The notes under the pieces: model-generated
What the model saw: the letters and a program-made list of their open reading frames with translations, nothing else
The model's database searches: none
Told to the model about the DNA's origin: nothing
Shown here: positions 60,882 to 64,000 of the stretch, piece after piece
Position numbering within the stretch: position 1 is the first letter of the stretch
How the letters are laid out: each line of letters starts with the position of its first letter
Translations under genes and position numbers: made by a program
Source: an uncultured Selenomonadales bacterium
GTDB taxonomy: Bacteria > Bacillota > Negativicutes > Selenomonadales > Selenomonadaceae
DNA length: 64,000 nt
Direction: 5' to 3'
NCBI GenBank assembly: GCA_900321035.1
Contig: ONUH01000001.1
Coordinates: 248,001-312,000, forward strand

Positions 60882-62075
60882 TCATTTGTCGGCAATCGCC
60901 GCAAGCCCTGGCAGCGTCTTTCCTTCAAGGTATTCCAGCGTCGCGCCGCCGCCCGTCGAAATATGGGAAATCTTGTCCGAAAGCCCGGTCTTTTTCAGCG
61001 CCGCAATCGAGTCGCCGCCGCCGACGATGCTGACCGCTCCGGCTTCCGTCGCCTCAGCCACCGCATGAGCCACCGCCTCGGTGCCTTTCGCGAAAGCATC
61101 GAACTCGAAGACGCCCATCGGACCATTCCAAACGATAGTTTTCGCGCCCTTCAAAGCCTCGGCATAGAGTTTCGCCGTCTCCGGGCCGCTGTCGAGCGCC
61201 TGCCAGCCGTCCTCGATGCGATCGACCTTCACCGTCTTGTGGTTCGCTTCCGCCTTGAAATCGTCGGCAACCTCCACATCTACCGGCAGAACCAGCTTCA
61301 CGTTGTTCGCATGGGCTTTCGCCGCCAGCTTGCGCGCGAGCTCGTATTTGTCCGGTTCTGTCAGCGACTTGCCGACATTCAGCCCCTGTGCGGCGAGGAA
61401 CGTATTCGCCATGCCGCCGCCAATGATAATCGTATTGACCTTCTCAATCATGTTGTCGATGACGGCAATCTTATCCGAAACCTTGGCGCCGCCGAGAATC
61501 GCCACGAACGGACGCTCCGGCGCTTCGAGCGCCTTGCCGATGAAATCAAGTTCCTTGCCGATCAGATAACCCGCGACAGTCTCCTTGTACTTCGTAATGC
61601 CCTCGTTCGACGCATGGCCGCGATGGGCGCAGCCAAACGCGTCGTCCACCACCACGTCGGCGAGGTCGGCAAGCTGTTTCGCAAAGCCCGGATCGTTCTT
61701 CTCCTCCTCCGGGTGGAAACGAAGGTTTTCAAGCAAAAGCACCTCGCCCGGCTGGAGCTTCGCCGCCGCCTCCACTGCGGGCGCACCGACGCAGTCCGTC
61801 GCAAAAGCCACAGGCTTTCCAAGCAATTCCGAAAGCCGCGCCGCCACCGGTTTCGTGGACATTTCCGGCACAATTTTCCCTTTCGGGCGTCCGAGATGAC
61901 TGGCAAGGATCACTGCCGCGCCCTGCTTCAGCAAATATTCAATGGTCGGCAGCGTTGCACGGATGCGCTTGTCATTCGTGATATTCTGGTTCTCGTCCAA
62001 AGGTACGTTGAAATCCGCGCGCACAAAAACTTTTTTGCCTTTTACGTCAATATCTTCCAATGTTTTCTTCGCCAT
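60882..62075 (-). CDS. pgk: phosphoglycerate kinase
   Basis: A 397-residue PGK: VFVRADFNVPLDENQNI at the N terminus, GRPKGK, LLLENLRFHPEE, and the C-terminal ATP-binding GGDSIAALKKTGLSDKISHI. ATG at 62075 follows AGGGAGG; ten extra upstream codons are unsupported. It makes ATP from 1,3-bisphosphoglycerate. Confidence 0.97.
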   Translation of the reverse strand: MAKKTLEDIDVKGKKVFVRADFNVPLDENQNITNDKRIRATLPTIEYLLKQGAAVILASHLGRPKGKIVPEMSTKPVAARLSELLGKPVAFATDCVGAPAVEAAAKLQPGEVLLLENLRFHPEEEKNDPGFAKQLADLADVVVDDAFGCAHRGHASNEGITKYKETVAGYLIGKELDFIGKALEAPERPFVAILGGAKVSDKIAVIDNMIEKVNTIIIGGGMANTFLAAQGLNVGKSLTEPDKYELARKLAAKAHANNVKLVLPVDVEVADDFKAEANHKTVKVDRIEDGWQALDSGPETAKLYAEALKGAKTIVWNGPMGVFEFDAFAKGTEAVAHAVAEATEAGAVSIVGGGDSIAALKKTGLSDKISHISTGGGATLEYLEGKTLPGLAAIADK

Positions 62076-62107
62076 GAAGGTTCCTCCCTTTTCTTGCATT
62101 TTCAACC

Positions 62108-62144
62108 AAAAAGACCCGGCCCGTGAAAGGCCGGGCCTCTTTTT
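62108..62144 (-). terminator. terminator/attenuator between gap and pgk
   Basis: GGCCGGG / CCCGGCC-type GC-rich hairpin followed by TTTTT on the minus strand. It would let only part of the gap transcripts continue into pgk-tpiA-gpmI. Confidence 0.75.
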
Positions 62145-62154
62145 ACCCGAAATC

Positions 62155-63168
62155 TTATTTCTGTACCAACGTCTCCAAATACTTGATCGTGCGAACCATC
62201 TGGCTCGTATAGCTGTTCTCGTTGTCGTACCACGAAACGACCTGAACCTGCGTCAACTCGTCGTTGATCGGGTTGACCATCGTCTGCGTCGCGTCAAACA
62301 GCGAGCCGTAAGTCATGCCGACGATATCGCTGGAAACGATCTCGTCCGTGTTGTAACCGAAGGACTCGTTGGCCGCCGCCTTCATGGCCGCGTTGACCTC
62401 ATCCGCCGTGACTTTGCCCTTGACGACGGCAATCAGAATCGTCGTGGAACCGGTCGGAGTCGGTACGCGCTGCGCCGCGCCAATGAGCTTGCCTTTCAGT
62501 TCGGGAATGACAAGGCCGATGGCCTTCGCCGCGCCCGTGGAATTCGGAACGATATTGATAGCGGCCGCGCGGGAACGACGAAGGTCGCCCTTGCGCTGCG
62601 GGCCGTCCAGCGTCATCTGGTCGCCGGTATAAGCGTGAATCGTCTGCATGATGCCGCTCTGAATCGGAGCAAGCTTGTGGAGAGCCGCCGTCATCGGTGC
62701 AAGGCAGTTCGTCGTGCAGGATGCCGCCGAGATTACATCATCCTCCGGCTTCAGCGTCTTATGGTTGACGTTGTATACGATAGTCGGCAAGTCGTTGCCG
62801 GCCGGAGCGGAAATGACGACTTTCTTCGCGCCCGCCTTGATATGCGCGGAGGCTTTCTCTTTCGAGGTATAGAAACCCGTGCACTCCAGCACCACGTCCA
62901 CTTTCAGGTCGCCCCAGGGCAGATTCGCGGCGTCCGCTTCCTTAAAGATCTTGATCGTCTTGCCGTCCACCGTGATGCCGTCTTCCTCGGCCTTCACATC
63001 ATGATTGTAACGGCCCTGCGTGGAGTCATACTTCAAAAGATGCGCGAGCATCTTCGGGCTCGTAAGATCGTTGATCGCGACAATCTCATACCCCTCGGCC
63101 GCAAACATCTGACGAAACGCCAGACGACCGATACGTCCAAACCCGTTGATTGCTACTTTTACTGCCAT
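62155..63168 (-). CDS. gap: glyceraldehyde-3-phosphate dehydrogenase
   Basis: A 337-residue type [28 protein letters not shown]-binding start, catalytic C151 in [12 protein letters not shown] and the later SYDNENSY-like [15 protein letters not shown] at 63168 follows AGGAGG. First gene of the glycolytic operon. Confidence 0.97.
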   Translation of the reverse strand: MAVKVAINGFGRIGRLAFRQMFAAEGYEIVAINDLTSPKMLAHLLKYDSTQGRYNHDVKAEEDGITVDGKTIKIFKEADAANLPWGDLKVDVVLECTGFYTSKEKASAHIKAGAKKVVISAPAGNDLPTIVYNVNHKTLKPEDDVISAASCTTNCLAPMTAALHKLAPIQSGIMQTIHAYTGDQMTLDGPQRKGDLRRSRAAAINIVPNSTGAAKAIGLVIPELKGKLIGAAQRVPTPTGSTTILIAVVKGKVTADEVNAAMKAAANESFGYNTDEIVSSDIVGMTYGSLFDATQTMVNPINDELTQVQVVSWYDNENSYTSQMVRTIKYLETLVQK

Positions 63169-63239
63169 AAGACACAGCCTCCTAAAATAAATTTTGTCCC
63201 ATTCGGGAATTCGCATTTATCGGAAAACTTCTGCATTTA

Positions 63240-63268
63240 ATTATAGCGCAATCATTGAGGAAACGCAA
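63240..63268 (-). promoter_or_regulatory. promoter of the gap operon
   Basis: -35 TTGCGT (63263-63268) and -10 TATAAT (63240-63245) on the minus strand, 17-bp spacer. Confidence 0.6.
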
Positions 63269-63370
63269 CGAAAAGAAAAGAAGAAGGACCTCCGCCTTAT
63301 AGAATCCACGAAACGAGTTCGTTGCCGGTTTGTTTGCCGCATATAAACGATTCCTGCAAAATTTGCAAAT

Positions 63371-63410
63371 AAAAAACCTTTCGGAAAACATCCTGTTTCC
63401 GAAAGGTTTT
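63371..63410 (-). terminator. terminator of proS
   Basis: AAACCTTTCGGAAA pairs with TTTCCGAAAGGTTT around an 8-nt loop, followed by TTTTTTAT on the minus strand. Confidence 0.88.
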
Positions 63411-63437
63411 GCCTGCTTGAGGTTACATTCCCGTCAC

Positions 63438-64000
63438 TTATAGCGTTTTCAAAATCTCCCGTGCTTTTGCGAGATACGTCTCCTTCGTTTCGTTAAACGT
63501 CTCGCCGGTTTTCCTGACTCGCAGTTCGATCGTTCCTTCCTCGACCGCTTTCGGACCGACAGTGATGCGGAGCGGATAACCGATCAAGTCGCAATCCTTG
63601 AATTTCACGCCCGCCCGTTCTTTCCTGTCGTCAAGCAACACGTCGACGCCCGCCGCCTTCAGTTCGCCGTAAATCTTTTCCGCCAGTTCCAGCTGCTCGG
63701 GCACCTTCGCGTTGACCGGTACGACCACGACCTCGAAAGGCGCTATGGCGCGCGGCCAGATAATGCCGTCCTTGTCGTTGTTCTGCTCGATGGCCGCCGC
63801 CATCGTCCGGCCGACGCCGATTCCGTAGCAGCCCATGACAAGCGGCTTTTCCTTGCCGCTCTCGTCAAGGAACGTAGCATGCAGCGCCTCGCTGTATTTC
63901 GTACCGAGCATGAATACCTGTCCCGCTTCGATGCCCCGCGTCATTTTCAGCGGCGCGCCGCAGCGCGGACACGGATCGCCTTCCTGCACTAATCGGATAT
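63438..64000 (-). CDS. proS: proline-tRNA ligase, C-terminal part (cut by window edge)
   Basis: At least 187 residues of the C-terminal half of bacterial ProS; the frame stays open to the window end, so the N terminus lies outside. [20 protein letters not shown] and [18 protein letters not shown] are catalytic-domain signatures of the bacterial type, and the anticodon-binding [20 protein letters not shown] follows. It charges tRNA-Pro in the cytosol. Confidence 0.95.
   Translation of the reverse strand, partial: IRLVQEGDPCPRCGAPLKMTRGIEAGQVFMLGTKYSEALHATFLDESGKEKPLVMGCYGIGVGRTMAAAIEQNNDKDGIIWPRAIAPFEVVVVPVNAKVPEQLELAEKIYGELKAAGVDVLLDDRKERAGVKFKDCDLIGYPLRITVGPKAVEEGTIELRVRKTGETFNETKETYLAKAREILKTL

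Noticed and set aside
63182..63391. 69-residue frame upstream of gap
   Set aside because: It covers the gap promoter and part of the proS terminator and resembles no protein.

Overview
The window looks like chromosomal DNA of a motile, diderm Firmicute, most likely class Negativicutes (Selenomonas-like); this is inference from gene content only. Firmicute traits are the flgM / flgN / flgK / flgL / DUF6470 / fliW / csrA order, a T-box riboswitch, RecD2, an LCP protein and an OhrR regulator. A heptosyltransferase-type (GT9) enzyme points to a lipopolysaccharide-bearing outer membrane. Most genes are GC-rich and lie on the minus strand in tightly packed operons, many with 1-4 nt stop/start overlaps.

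Region 1 (about 16.6 kb down to 1, minus strand) is the late flagellar cluster: yvyF-like, flgM, two flgN-like chaperones, flgK, flgL, a DUF6470 gene, fliW, csrA, flaG, fliD, fliS and a fliT-like gene. It is followed by two tandem GT2-TPR glycosyltransferases, a TPR protein, a degenerate methyltransferase-like protein, a further glycosyltransferase and a HAD phosphatase, plausibly a flagellar or surface glycosylation module. Flagellin itself is not in the window. Upstream are comFC, recD2, an ABC-F ATPase and an LCP-family ligase, then the divergent rpsT and lepA-hemW units.

Region 2 (26.5-31.4 kb) holds an IRG/DUF697-like GTPase, a thiol-redox operon (trxB - grx - gpx - ohrR) whose promoter overlaps a good match to the known OhrR operator, an iron-sulfur flavoprotein, and a plus-strand paralogue of the flagellar yvyF-like protein. 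Region 3 (31.4-47.2 kb) is mostly housekeeping: a BsuPI-domain lipoprotein-like secreted protein, thrS with a threonine-type T-box leader, tsaE-tsaB-rimI, mutS-mutL-methyltransferase, and aroA-cmk-plsC-ispH-rpsA. The thrS leader is odd: a 160-bp palindromic element appears to sit inside stem I of the T-box, and an AT-richer GT9 gene lies between the T-box and thrS.

Region 4 (47.3-50.7 kb) is an accessory islet: an AbrB/PIN toxin-antitoxin pair behind a 25-bp-arm palindrome, an XRE regulator, two very AT-rich orphan genes behind a consensus promoter, and a ribbon-helix-helix protein carrying a duplicated 56-residue repeat. Region 5 (50.7-64 kb) returns to core genes: a YhiN-type flavoprotein, rluB, dacF, a small conserved-looking protein, dnaE, a secreted orphan, the glycolytic operon gap-pgk-tpiA-gpmI, and the 3' part of proS cut by the window edge. 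No tRNA, rRNA, CRISPR array, insertion sequence or prophage was recognised.
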